A stretch of DNA of 64,000 nucleotides, taken from positions 430,282 through 494,281 of the forward strand of contig NZ_RQPJ01000005.1 of the NCBI RefSeq assembly GCF_003957295.1, given 5' to 3'. Below are positions 10,301 to 17,836 of this stretch, piece by piece. The stretch is from Arenibacter aquaticus (GTDB lineage Bacteria; Bacteroidota; Bacteroidia; Flavobacteriales; Flavobacteriaceae). The notes below the pieces were generated by a model, which saw nothing but the letters and a program-made list of their open reading frames with translations, made no database searches and was not told where the DNA came from. Position numbers and translations under genes: made by a program. Position 1 is the first letter of the stretch; the number at the start of each line of letters is the position of its first letter.

Positions 10301-10342
10301 TTTGGAAGCGGTCCTCTTCCGTAATTTTTGATTCATACTCAT
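7325..10342 (-). CDS. SusC/RagA-family TonB-dependent outer-membrane transporter
   Basis: Energy-coupled outer-membrane channel importing oligosaccharides delivered by the SusD partner. The 1005-residue product has a signal peptide (LFLLLMVMSFQVTLCYA), a CarboxypepD_reg-like domain (about 55-135: IQGRVFDSNEPPEALPFVTV, NGYFTI, FSFIGYTTKE) and the SusC signature EEVVVTGYG. The TonB plug follows (about 150-260: GLPGGDAASIKIRGISTLG, PLVLVDGIPMN, ESVTVLKDASAAAIYGARAA), then a long beta-barrel ending with a C-terminal strand (YPLIKVFTVGVNVKF). There is no N-terminal FecR-interacting STN domain, which agrees with control by the divergent hybrid two-component sensor rather than by an anti-sigma pair. 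ATG at 10342 is used; a second ATG lies two codons on. Confidence is high for family, low for substrate. Confidence 0.97.
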   Translation of the reverse strand: MSMNQKLRKRTASKLKGTCKKLFLLLMVMSFQVTLCYAGNNKPTINSEVSSEQDLLTIQGRVFDSNEPPEALPFVTVSIKDSNKGVITDDNGYFTIEAAKGDLLVFSFIGYTTKEFKVEKAYSNLIISLEEEVGKLEEVVVTGYGEERKLNMISSIATLDVAKNVANKPITSLSQALQGGITGLTVTQGTGLPGGDAASIKIRGISTLGYSDPLVLVDGIPMNMNDLDPNTIESVTVLKDASAAAIYGARAANGVVVIKTKRGKVGQVSVSYNSYIGVQNATYLPDFMDGADYMDMVNLAYSNNGGNPIYSQETISLTRNKTDLINYPNTNWLDETWQKNALLTNHSVGVQGGNSIARFALTVNYLDQEGFIENVGFERFNIRANTTVNLTDNVTVNMDFNSIRKDQIETNLRDGETDYVLNYIYRAPPNLVPKYPTKDGTDFYGIFFEMRNPRAMLDRGGITQRLNDNMSINIQPKWEILPDLNLNGQYSYRINSGATNQRRDPFNFFEYDTGVLNYTWDNVRSASTDRSSYYFIGGNVDYTYLNDKHRLFAFGGYNQELTNSGNWDQWSMQSFFGKTNYTYNDKYLAEVTFRADGSSRFGKDNKYGYFPSYSLGWNMHKEEFLNNLSWLQNLKARVSYGELGNENIGLYQYQNLINASNGVETVFGNPNITWETVNMLNYGFDLTVFKDMDVTFDSYDKLTKDIILSPPISYIGGTSSAKINAGEVRNKGFELGINYAKNFTDGYFTIHGGVSRNKNKIENLPGGPYISGSTIHKEGYALGSHYRFVTDGLLQESDFSKDGEGNLVPNEGVTLWGNQKPGDIRFIDANNDGSFDDEDRVIAGDGQPDFNYFTNFSFGYKNWDFELLLQGVEGVDAFYNGVHAIPLNLNGDSGSTPQKFHSDYWTPENPDAYYPRPTPEPGNNLQPSDYWSFDASYLRVKYVQLGYTLKEGFLDPIGIQKCRIYANAQNPLTFTSQDITDPENLGGSGTYPLIKVFTVGVNVKF

Positions 10343-10676
10343 AATAATTTGATGGTTAATTATTTATTCAATACTCCCCTCTTTGCCATGTCTTATACAT
10401 TACGCATGGGTATAAAAAAGCGGTCCATCAAAACTATTGGGCTATGGGTATAACTACGGGGGGATAACTGGTTTCCTTAGGCATACAATTGTACATTATA
10501 CCACCTGCAAACTAACTTTTTATAGGGCTCATTTATACTTTGCTTAACTTAAACTATCACATAAAGGATTGATTATAAGATGATTACTATCACATAAAGC
10601 ACATTAATCTAAAATTTTAACTATAGGTAAAATTTTAGCTCTTCCCAGTTAAACCCCATAATTGTATATTTGGATC
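10343..10676. promoter_or_regulatory. Divergent susC / hybrid-sensor control region
   Basis: No gene is seen in these 334 bp, which separate two divergent starts. On the minus strand TAGTTTTG (10436-10429) fits the Bacteroidota -7 box and would start susC about 80 bp upstream of its ATG; no good -33 TTG was found. On the plus strand TATATTTG (10665-10672) is a candidate -7 box for the sensor gene. Two repeat pairs are visible: ACTATCACATAAAG at 10553-10566 and 10586-10599, and ATGGGTATAA at 10406-10415 and 10444-10453. Confidence 0.55.
10553..10599. repeat. 14-bp direct repeat, candidate operator
   Basis: ACTATCACATAAAG occurs twice, identically, with starts 33 bp apart (10553 and 10586), close to three helical turns. 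AraC-type output domains of hybrid two-component systems commonly bind direct repeats upstream of susC, so this is a reasonable candidate binding site for the divergent regulator. This is an inference from position and repetition only. Confidence 0.5.
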
Positions 10677-13600
10677 ATGTCCATTAGAATTAGTTTATTT
10701 TCAGTACCCCCAGAAAGATTGAAGGTAAAAGTCACAGCACGGAATTATTTTTTTATACTGATAGCATTTTGTTGCAACATCATTTTTGGACAACAGGCGT
10801 TCAACAACATTCCTTTCTTTACCTTGAATGTAAAAGATGGGCTTTCACAAAATTATATTACATGTAGTGCTCAGGACTTTGAGGGGTTTATTTGGATCGG
10901 CACACGAAATGGTCTTTATAAATATGATGGCTACCATTTTGAACAAATAAATCTAAAAGAAAAGGGAATTGAGAACAATCATATCAACTGTCTATATAGG
11001 GGAAATGACCAAAATTTATGGATAGGTACCAATCAAGGCCCGGTACTTTATGACTACCACAGCGGAGACATTACCCCCCTATTCTTGGAGAATGGTGCCC
11101 TGGCAAAAAGCATTACGACTTTTTTTCAGCAAGACAAAAAAAACATCTGGATAGGTACTGGCGAAGGACAGCTCTTATCATACAACATAGCCAATAATGA
11201 AATAAAGACGTACAACCACCCCGGATTTAAGAACATTTCCAATATTGGAATGACAAACACCAACTCCTTATTGGTTGGTTTCAAATACGGTGGACTGTTA
11301 ACCTTCTCTATAAAAAATGAAAAATTCTCTGTCCCGAAAGGATATGAAAAGATAGGTGGAACCGGGATCAATACTTTAATTGAGATCAAACCAGAAACTT
11401 TCCTTGTCGTTACCCCCAAAGGAGTATTCCTTTATAAACATGGGGTTAACCCCTTGGAAGTTCAAAAATTGAAAAGCCCAACGAATGCCAATGCCCTAAA
11501 TTCAGTTATTAGTCTATTGGCGGCAAATAAGAAACATATATGGCTAGGTACGGACGGTCATGGTATACTTGATTATACTATTGCATCTGGAAAACTGGAG
11601 CCATTACATTTCGAAGGGCTATCCCCTTCCTTCTCCGTCACCTCCATGTTCAAGGCCAGGGATAATTCCATATGGATAGGAACTACCAATCAAGGACTAA
11701 AAATAGTCAACCCCTATAAAAGTCAGTTTAACCATTGGGCTTTTGAAAAAGGCAATAAAACAGGCTTAAGTAGTAATTCTGTTTTAGGATTGACGGAGGA
11801 CAGCAATGGAAAAATAGTCTTGGCAATGGATGGAGGCGGCATTACTATATTTGATCCTAACTCCAGAAAATTTGAACATTATTTCAAAAATTCAGAGGAA
11901 AAAAGGGTGGTTAACACGGTAATCCAAGATAAAAATAATCGTATTTGGGCCGGAACCTTCAATCATGGATACCATGTTTCCCGACTTTCCTCCTCCAACT
12001 TCCTAGAGCCACTGACCCTTACAATACCCAAAGAAATTGAAAACATTTCTGTTAAATCCTTTCTTCGGGACAAGCAAAACAACATTTGGATTGGTACCGT
12101 TACTGGAGGAATCTACCTTTTCGACTATAAAAACGGAACGATAAAAAAGTTTAAGGAAAATAATCCCCTTGTTCAATACTCACAACCCTATTGTATTTAT
12201 CAAAGCTCGGATTCCAAAATCTGGTTTGGATGTTACTCCGGCCTGTACGTTTATAACCCAAAAGATGATTCTTTAAAAGAATTCTTTCCTGAAAAAGGAT
12301 CCCACTTTAAACAGGTTATCTCCATTGAGGAATTGGATGGGGACAATTTATGGTTAGGCACCAAAACCGGATTATATAATATAAATAGAAAATACAATAA
12401 AACAACACTTTATACAGAGAAACAAGGCTTGCCCAGCAATGTAGTCAATTCCCTTTTGGTTGATTCCTCAAAATTCTTATGGTTGGGAACAGACAAAGGT
12501 CTATCTCAATTTAATCCAATTTCTAAGGAATTTCGAAATTTTGGACGTGAAGATGGTGTTGATGGACTTGAATTTAATGAAAACGCCAAACTGAAAGGAA
12601 GTGACGGCACTTTGTATTTCGGCAACACTAACGGAGTATATTTCTTCCATCCCAACCAAATAAAAAACAATCCCAATCCGCCCGAAATAGTTCTGACCAA
12701 TTTTAAAGTTACTTCAGACAACAGTAATATATCCCAAAATACTATCACGCAACATAAGCCCGTCAACCAAGTAAAAAAAATCTATTTAAACCATAACCAA
12801 AATTTCTTTAACCTCCACTTTACAGCCTTAAATTTTACAAATCCAAACAAAAATCAGTACAAATACAAACTTTTAGGTTTTGACAAGGATTGGGTTTTTA
12901 CCCAGAATGGGAGAATGGCCACTTATACGAATATTCCTCCCGGAGAATACACTTTTATGGTAAAGGCCAGTAATAATGATGGTGTATGGACTCCTACTGC
13001 CAAATCGATAACTATTACCATACTCCCCCCTTGGTGGCATACCTGGTGGGCCAGGGCTCTATTCGCTTTAGTGGCTATTGGATCTATTATCTTGGCCAAT
13101 ACCTATATCTTGAAGCAGATAAAACTAAAGAATGCCCTGAAAATTGAACGCTTGGAAAAGAACAACCAGATTCAGTTAAATGAATTCAAGACCAAGCTAT
13201 TTACTAACCTTACCCATGAATTAAGAACTCCCTTAACCATGATTTTGAGTCCCTTGGACAAATTGATTGCTACCGAAGTCAAAGGACCAGAATCTAAAAA
13301 ACAATTATTATCCATTCAAAGAAATGCCCACAACCTCCTAAAATTGATCAACGAATGGTTAGATTACCGCAAAACTACCTCAACACAACCTATCATCAAG
13401 GCCGTAGAACTGGACTTGGTTCAATTTGCTGAGACTATTATAGAATCCTTTAAAGAGCTAGCGCATGACAAAGCTATATCCATAAAATACACCTCCCATT
13501 CGCCTTCCATTAATTGCTATTTTGACCCAAGTGCCATTCAAAAAGTAATATCCAACCTTATTTCCAATGCCATTAAATATTCTGGTGAAGGGAGTAACAT

Positions 13601-14765
13601 TGCAGTAGAAGTAGGAGCATCCGCACAGAAGGTAAACGGAAAGCCACATGCTTTTTTAATAATTGAGGACGAAGGGGTAGGGATTTCATCTGAAGAACAA
13701 AAACTGATATTTGAACGCTTCCAAACACTGGGCGAAAATCCGTCTGTCGGGACTGGTATTGGGCTTGCGCTTTCCAAAGAGTTGGTGGAGGCCCATCATG
13801 GAAAATTAAAACTTACCTCTGTCCCCGGAAAGGGTAGCACCTTTACGGTAATTTTACCTTTGGGTACCGCACATTTTACTGATGAGCAATTATCCAATAC
13901 TACCAACCACCACATACCAATAACCTCAACGCAAAAACAAGATCTTCAAAAAGAAGTTTTCCCCAACTTAGACACTATTAAAGAATTTAACTCAGCATCC
14001 GATTACACCGTTTTAATCGTAGAAGACGAGGATGATATACGTGAATTTATAGCGAACGAAATGTCTGATTACTTTAAGGTGTTGACCGCTAATAATGGCC
14101 AGGAAGGGATTCAAAAAGCAATTGAAGCAATACCAGACTTAGTGCTCTCCGATGTTTTGATGCCAAAGACAACAGGACTGGAACTTTGCAAGAGCCTTAA
14201 GAACAACCTACAAACCAGTCATATCCCTATTATTCTATTAACCGCCTTATCTGATGAAGAAAGTCAGGTACAAGGCTTAAAAGAGGGAGCGGAAGACTAT
14301 ATAACCAAACCATTTAGCATAAATGCCCTATTCTTTAAAATTAGGTCGATTATAGAAAATAGAAAGCTAAGCTCACAAAGATATCAGATAGAGACGGTAA
14401 TGAAACCAAAGGAGTTGGCACAATCCACACCAGACAAGGACTTCTTGGAACAGACCGTAAAAATAATACATAACAATATTTCGGAGCCCAACTTCACTAT
14501 AGATAAATTGGTTGTTGAATTGGGCATGAGCAGAACTCCTTTCTTTAAAAAGATCAAAAGCCTGACCAATTTGACCCCGAACGAATTTTTAAAAATTGTC
14601 CGTTTGCGGCATGCTGCGCAGCTTCTATTGAAAACTGAAATGAATATATCGGAGATAAGTTTTGAAGTTGGGTTTTTGTCCGCTAAATACTTTCGATCAA
14701 CCTTTAAAAAACAGTTTGGGGAAACACCTTCAAGTTATAGGGAAAAGAGAATAAAGGTATCCTGA
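10677..14765 (+). CDS. Hybrid two-component sensor histidine kinase / AraC response regulator (HTCS)
   Basis: One-protein signalling system that senses a glycan breakdown product in the periplasm and activates the locus. Counting from the ATG at 10677 (1362 residues): signal segment, two propeller domains of Reg_prop repeats (about 45-690, many W-[IL]-GT motifs such as GFIWIGTRNGLYKYDG), a Y_Y_Y domain (about 700-790) and one membrane helix (about 792-815). A HisKA domain follows with phospho-acceptor H847 in LTHELRTPLTMI, then HATPase (about 955-1068, NAIKYS, DEGVGIS, GTGIGLAL). The receiver (about 1110-1225) has D1159 in VLSDVLMP, and an AraC HTH ends the protein (about 1260-1362). Start is uncertain: the TATATTTG box ends four bases before this ATG, and a TTG at 10719 would give a cleaner signal peptide (MKVKVTARNYFFILIAFCC). 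It lies divergent to susC. Confidence 0.95.
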   Translation: MSIRISLFSVPPERLKVKVTARNYFFILIAFCCNIIFGQQAFNNIPFFTLNVKDGLSQNYITCSAQDFEGFIWIGTRNGLYKYDGYHFEQINLKEKGIENNHINCLYRGNDQNLWIGTNQGPVLYDYHSGDITPLFLENGALAKSITTFFQQDKKNIWIGTGEGQLLSYNIANNEIKTYNHPGFKNISNIGMTNTNSLLVGFKYGGLLTFSIKNEKFSVPKGYEKIGGTGINTLIEIKPETFLVVTPKGVFLYKHGVNPLEVQKLKSPTNANALNSVISLLAANKKHIWLGTDGHGILDYTIASGKLEPLHFEGLSPSFSVTSMFKARDNSIWIGTTNQGLKIVNPYKSQFNHWAFEKGNKTGLSSNSVLGLTEDSNGKIVLAMDGGGITIFDPNSRKFEHYFKNSEEKRVVNTVIQDKNNRIWAGTFNHGYHVSRLSSSNFLEPLTLTIPKEIENISVKSFLRDKQNNIWIGTVTGGIYLFDYKNGTIKKFKENNPLVQYSQPYCIYQSSDSKIWFGCYSGLYVYNPKDDSLKEFFPEKGSHFKQVISIEELDGDNLWLGTKTGLYNINRKYNKTTLYTEKQGLPSNVVNSLLVDSSKFLWLGTDKGLSQFNPISKEFRNFGREDGVDGLEFNENAKLKGSDGTLYFGNTNGVYFFHPNQIKNNPNPPEIVLTNFKVTSDNSNISQNTITQHKPVNQVKKIYLNHNQNFFNLHFTALNFTNPNKNQYKYKLLGFDKDWVFTQNGRMATYTNIPPGEYTFMVKASNNDGVWTPTAKSITITILPPWWHTWWARALFALVAIGSIILANTYILKQIKLKNALKIERLEKNNQIQLNEFKTKLFTNLTHELRTPLTMILSPLDKLIATEVKGPESKKQLLSIQRNAHNLLKLINEWLDYRKTTSTQPIIKAVELDLVQFAETIIESFKELAHDKAISIKYTSHSPSINCYFDPSAIQKVISNLISNAIKYSGEGSNIAVEVGASAQKVNGKPHAFLIIEDEGVGISSEEQKLIFERFQTLGENPSVGTGIGLALSKELVEAHHGKLKLTSVPGKGSTFTVILPLGTAHFTDEQLSNTTNHHIPITSTQKQDLQKEVFPNLDTIKEFNSASDYTVLIVEDEDDIREFIANEMSDYFKVLTANNGQEGIQKAIEAIPDLVLSDVLMPKTTGLELCKSLKNNLQTSHIPIILLTALSDEESQVQGLKEGAEDYITKPFSINALFFKIRSIIENRKLSSQRYQIETVMKPKELAQSTPDKDFLEQTVKIIHNNISEPNFTIDKLVVELGMSRTPFFKKIKSLTNLTPNEFLKIVRLRHAAQLLLKTEMNISEISFEVGFLSAKYFRSTFKKQFGETPSSYREKRIKVS

Positions 14766-15145
14766 TCGCCTGTTCCAATGTCCTTTTTTTTAGGACGCTT
14801 GCGGATAAACTTTTTAAGGAGAAAAATGTACAGCATACTTAACCAATAGGCAGTTTTAGAAACTGTCATCACAACCTTTATTTTAACTGAGAATGAATAA
14901 GATAATACTCATCCTTCATTAAAGCCACCTATTTGGGCAGCATGTAAAACAAACGTCCCCACCCCCATACACAGAGTATTCCAACGGTAGTTTCTGTAGT
15001 TCCCTCCCTAGATTCAAAAGACAACACTCCATCTTGCTTCATCACCACAATATACACTTTAACTTTTTCCAAAAGCTGCACCTATTCATGTTCATCCATC
15101 TTAAAACTAGAAATAATGGTATCTTCGGGACAACAATAATGGAAT
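14766..15145. other. 380-bp gap with a possible decayed minus-strand frame
   Basis: No intact gene is seen between the sensor and the DUF2188 gene. Just after the sensor stop, GTCCT-T7-AGGAC forms a small hairpin. On the minus strand a 74-codon frame (15099 to 14878) has protein-like composition but two in-frame TAG codons; it is listed separately. Confidence 0.4.
14878..15099 (-). pseudogene. Possible short gene remnant with two in-frame TAG codons
   Basis: From an ATG at 15099 the frame reads MDEHE, TAG, then a 50-residue stretch including EKVKVYIVVMKQDGVLSFE, a second TAG, then VALMKDEYYLIHSQLK and TAA. The residue mix looks more like a soluble protein than random A+T-rich DNA, but I recognise no family. 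It could be a decayed small gene or chance. A stop-codon recoding explanation is not supported by anything else in the window. Confidence 0.18.
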
Positions 15146-15430
15146 ATGTCGAACGTCAAATCTTGGTTACGAACCCTCATTGACCTTTTGGAAGTCTTTT
15201 TAAACAGCTCGCATCAAAGTAAACGCGGCAGAACTTGGCACCAACATGTTGTGCCCTATAAGGAAGGCTGGGCTGTGCGCCGCGAGGGCAACCAACGTAT
15301 AAGCAGTAAACATAGAAAACAGAGCACGGCCATACGTAAGGCCAAAAGTTTAGCTAAAAAATACAAGGCCGATGTCATTATCCACAGAGCGAGTGGTGGT
15401 ATACGTGACCGGATTAGCTATGATGATTAA
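15146..15430 (+). CDS. DUF2188 domain-containing small protein
   Basis: A 94-residue basic protein. Residues about 31-92 match the DUF2188 pattern: WHQHVVPYKEGWAVRREGN, then ISSKHRKQSTAIRKAKSLAK, then DVIIHRASGGIRDRISYDD. The family is widespread and of unknown function; members are usually 60-80 residues, so the first 30 residues (including LRTLIDLLEVFLNSS) are an extension or indicate a later start, although no later ATG exists in frame. It has no signal peptide and should be cytoplasmic. It stands alone, with about 380-390 bp of non-coding DNA on each side, and shows no operon partner. Family assignment is good; the role is unknown. Confidence 0.8.
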   Translation: MSNVKSWLRTLIDLLEVFLNSSHQSKRGRTWHQHVVPYKEGWAVRREGNQRISSKHRKQSTAIRKAKSLAKKYKADVIIHRASGGIRDRISYDD

Positions 15431-15824
15431 AAAATAAATTCATAAAAGAATACCATTGGGTCTAAAAAAAAGACAATCCGAGTTATTAAGAAGAGTTTTT
15501 TTACATGCCCATATTAAAAATTAATCTGTCCACAAAAAGTCAGTTGGCCATTGATATAAAATCATCAAACAGATCCCAGAAGTTTTACATGATTTTTAAA
15601 ATTATTGGTCTAAAATGAATTATCAGTATTTCTGGAGTTCTCATTGGTAAATACTTAATTCTAAAGGATGTAAATGGTTCTTGAACCACCAATATTCTTC
15701 ACTTCCTAATTAAAAAACTCAAGGTTAATTTTCTTATATTCGGACTTATTAATCAGATTTTGAAGACTGATTATCGCTCTTGGCATACTGCCATGTAGCG
15801 GAGTAACTTTAAAACCAAAGAATA
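15431..15824. other. 394-bp intergenic region upstream of the M81 gene
   Basis: No gene is seen. Two short inverted repeats are present: TGGTTC-TT-GAACCA at 15675-15688, and AATCAG...CTGATT about 75 bp before the M81 start. Either could be a regulator site or a short RNA hairpin. No clear TAnnTTTG box was found. Confidence 0.4.
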
Positions 15825-17396
15825 TTGAAACCGCTTATCCATTGCTATATCTTACTCCTAGTCCTCCTAGCTTCTTGCAAACAAGACAAAAAACAACATG
15901 AATCAGAAAATCTGCCTAAAATCGCCATTGCCGGTTTGGGTATAGAAAGCAGCACCTTTTCTCCTGCCCTGACCCATGAGGACGCCTTTCATGCCAAAAT
16001 AGGTGATTCTATATTTTCCAAATACCCATTTCTCCAAGTAGATTCCTTAAATAGAAAAAGGGCGCAATGGGTACCTACCTTGGTCGGGAAATCTTTGCCA
16101 GGGGGTACGGTTACCAAGGAAGCCTACGAGTCCTTGGTCTCCAAGACCTTAAAATTATTAAAGGAAAATGGTCCTTTTGACGGACTTTTTTTTGATATTC
16201 ACGGAGCTATGAGTGTGGTAGGGATGGATGACCCCGAGGGTGATCTCATAGAACGAATTAGGGAAGTCGTCGGGACCAATGTCCTCATATCCACCTCCAT
16301 GGACCTACATGGAAACGTATCCAAGAAATTAGCTAAACATACCGATTTAATAACTTGTTATAGAATGGCTCCCCACGAGGATGCCATACAGTCCAAAAAA
16401 AGGGCCGTTACCAACCTTTTGGACCGACTTGAAAATGGTATGGGCAAGCCCAAATATAAAGCTTGGATCCCTGTACCCATATTGTTGCCAGGGGAGAAAA
16501 CCAGTACCCGAATTGAACCAGGGAAAAGCCTTTATGCAAAAGTGCCCAATGTGGCCAATAAAGAAGGGGTTATAGATGCTGCTATCTGGATTGGCTATGC
16601 TTGGGCAGACGAACCCCGCAACCATGCCGTAGTTATGGTTACGGGAGACGACAGGGAAAAAGTTAAAGACGGAGCCGAAACCTTGGCTCAAAGCTTTTGG
16701 GATGTACGAAATCAATTTGAATTTGTTGCCCCAACGACCAGCTTGGAAGAAAGCCTAAAGTTGGCACTGGCCAGTAACAAGCATCCATTCATAATCAGTG
16801 ATATGGGAGATAACCCCACTGCTGGTGGTGCGGGGGATGTTACCTGGACCTTGGAACAATTGTTGGAAAGACCCGAATTTAAATCGGACAACGGCCCCTC
16901 CCTGATCTATGCCTCTATCCCTGGTCCAAAATTTGTTGAAAAAGCCATTGAAATAGGTGTAGGCGGAAAAATAAAAGCCACTGCAGGAGCTACAGTGGAC
17001 AGTCGTTTTGCCGGGCCCTTGGAACTGGAAGGTACCATAGAAGCAATCAAATCAGGTGATCGGAATGCAGAAACCGAAGTCGTCGTTAAAATTGGGAGTA
17101 TAATGGTAATCGTTACCAAAAAAAGGAAACCCTACCACCACCTGAGCGATTTTACCAACCTTGGCTTACATCCCAAAAAGACCGACATAATTGTGGTGAA
17201 AATAGGGTATTTGGTCCCAGAACTTTATGACATGCGCGGAGATTGGGTCATGGCATTGACCCCTGGTGGGGTTGATCAGGATATTAACCGACTTGGCTAC
17301 AAACGTATCAAGAGACCTATGTTTCCCTTAGATAGCACCATGGCACAACCAGACTTGAAAGCTCAATTTATTCCCGCCTCCAACGCAACCGAATAA
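15825..17396 (+). CDS. M81 family metallopeptidase (MlrC-like), predicted lipoprotein
   Basis: Homologue of MlrC, the zinc metallopeptidase that finishes linearised microcystin breakdown; most M81 proteins act on unknown substrates. The 523-residue product starts at a TTG (15825), as no in-frame ATG precedes the signal, which reads HCYILLLVLLASC, a clear lipobox. M81 features follow: GLGIESSTFSP near the N terminus, FFDIHGAMSVVGMDDPEGD, the metal-binding MDLHGNVSKK, and CYRMAPHEDA. The C-terminal domain includes ISDMGDNPTAGGAGD and GVGGKIKA, and the protein ends near LYDMRGDWVMALTPGGVDQD. A lipidated, exported M81 protein is unusual because characterised members are cytoplasmic. Its neighbour downstream is an AraC regulator 440 bp away. 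Family assignment is strong; the substrate is unknown. Confidence 0.9.
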   Translation: MKPLIHCYILLLVLLASCKQDKKQHESENLPKIAIAGLGIESSTFSPALTHEDAFHAKIGDSIFSKYPFLQVDSLNRKRAQWVPTLVGKSLPGGTVTKEAYESLVSKTLKLLKENGPFDGLFFDIHGAMSVVGMDDPEGDLIERIREVVGTNVLISTSMDLHGNVSKKLAKHTDLITCYRMAPHEDAIQSKKRAVTNLLDRLENGMGKPKYKAWIPVPILLPGEKTSTRIEPGKSLYAKVPNVANKEGVIDAAIWIGYAWADEPRNHAVVMVTGDDREKVKDGAETLAQSFWDVRNQFEFVAPTTSLEESLKLALASNKHPFIISDMGDNPTAGGAGDVTWTLEQLLERPEFKSDNGPSLIYASIPGPKFVEKAIEIGVGGKIKATAGATVDSRFAGPLELEGTIEAIKSGDRNAETEVVVKIGSIMVIVTKKRKPYHHLSDFTNLGLHPKKTDIIVVKIGYLVPELYDMRGDWVMALTPGGVDQDINRLGYKRIKRPMFPLDSTMAQPDLKAQFIPASNATE

Positions 17397-17836
17397 TTAT
17401 AGACCAGCTAATTCTAAAACCGTTTAAAGGCTACAACTCCCTGTGATACCTAAACTAGTTTTTATTACAATCTAGTTGTTCCAATTCTGACTTATTTCGA
17501 CAGCTAATTTCAGAATTTCTGTGTCACTGGATTTTACCATGTTATTTGTCTTTTAAGAATATTCTTCTGGGGGTACTGGTATTTGAGTATTACATAATCA
17601 TATAGTAGCTCACAATTACCCCAACTAAACTGTATTTAGAACCATCGCTATACAAACCCAACAATTGACCCCGGGTCAGTTTTTAGCAATGCTACAACTA
17701 CCCAGTCATTATCCCCCCCTATTTCCTTTTAGGTACCCGAAACGGCTTTTAGAATAATGAATCCCCAATGGGCATAGGTGAACATAGGCCATATACCATT
17801 TTATTATTATCAAAAAATCACTATTCTTGTAACATT
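17397..17836. other. 440-bp intergenic region between M81 and AraC genes
   Basis: No gene is seen. A perfect 12-bp palindrome AAGAATATTCTT lies at 17555-17566 and could be a dimeric regulator site. The region also holds the start choice of the AraC gene: an in-frame ATG at 17768 would add 23 residues that do not resemble the family. Confidence 0.4.

Noticed and set aside
14878-15099. TAG recoding (alternative genetic code) as explanation for the broken frame
   Set aside because: Several genes in the window end normally in TAG (for example the 42-codon ORF and trkA), so TAG is used as a stop here.
16347-16715. Open frame of 122 codons antisense to the M81 gene
   Set aside because: Shadow of a recognisable metallopeptidase; composition is not protein-like.
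17555-17566. Perfect palindrome AAGAATATTCTT upstream of the AraC gene
   Set aside because: A 12-bp A+T-rich palindrome is expected by chance in this composition; kept only as a note in the intergenic entry.
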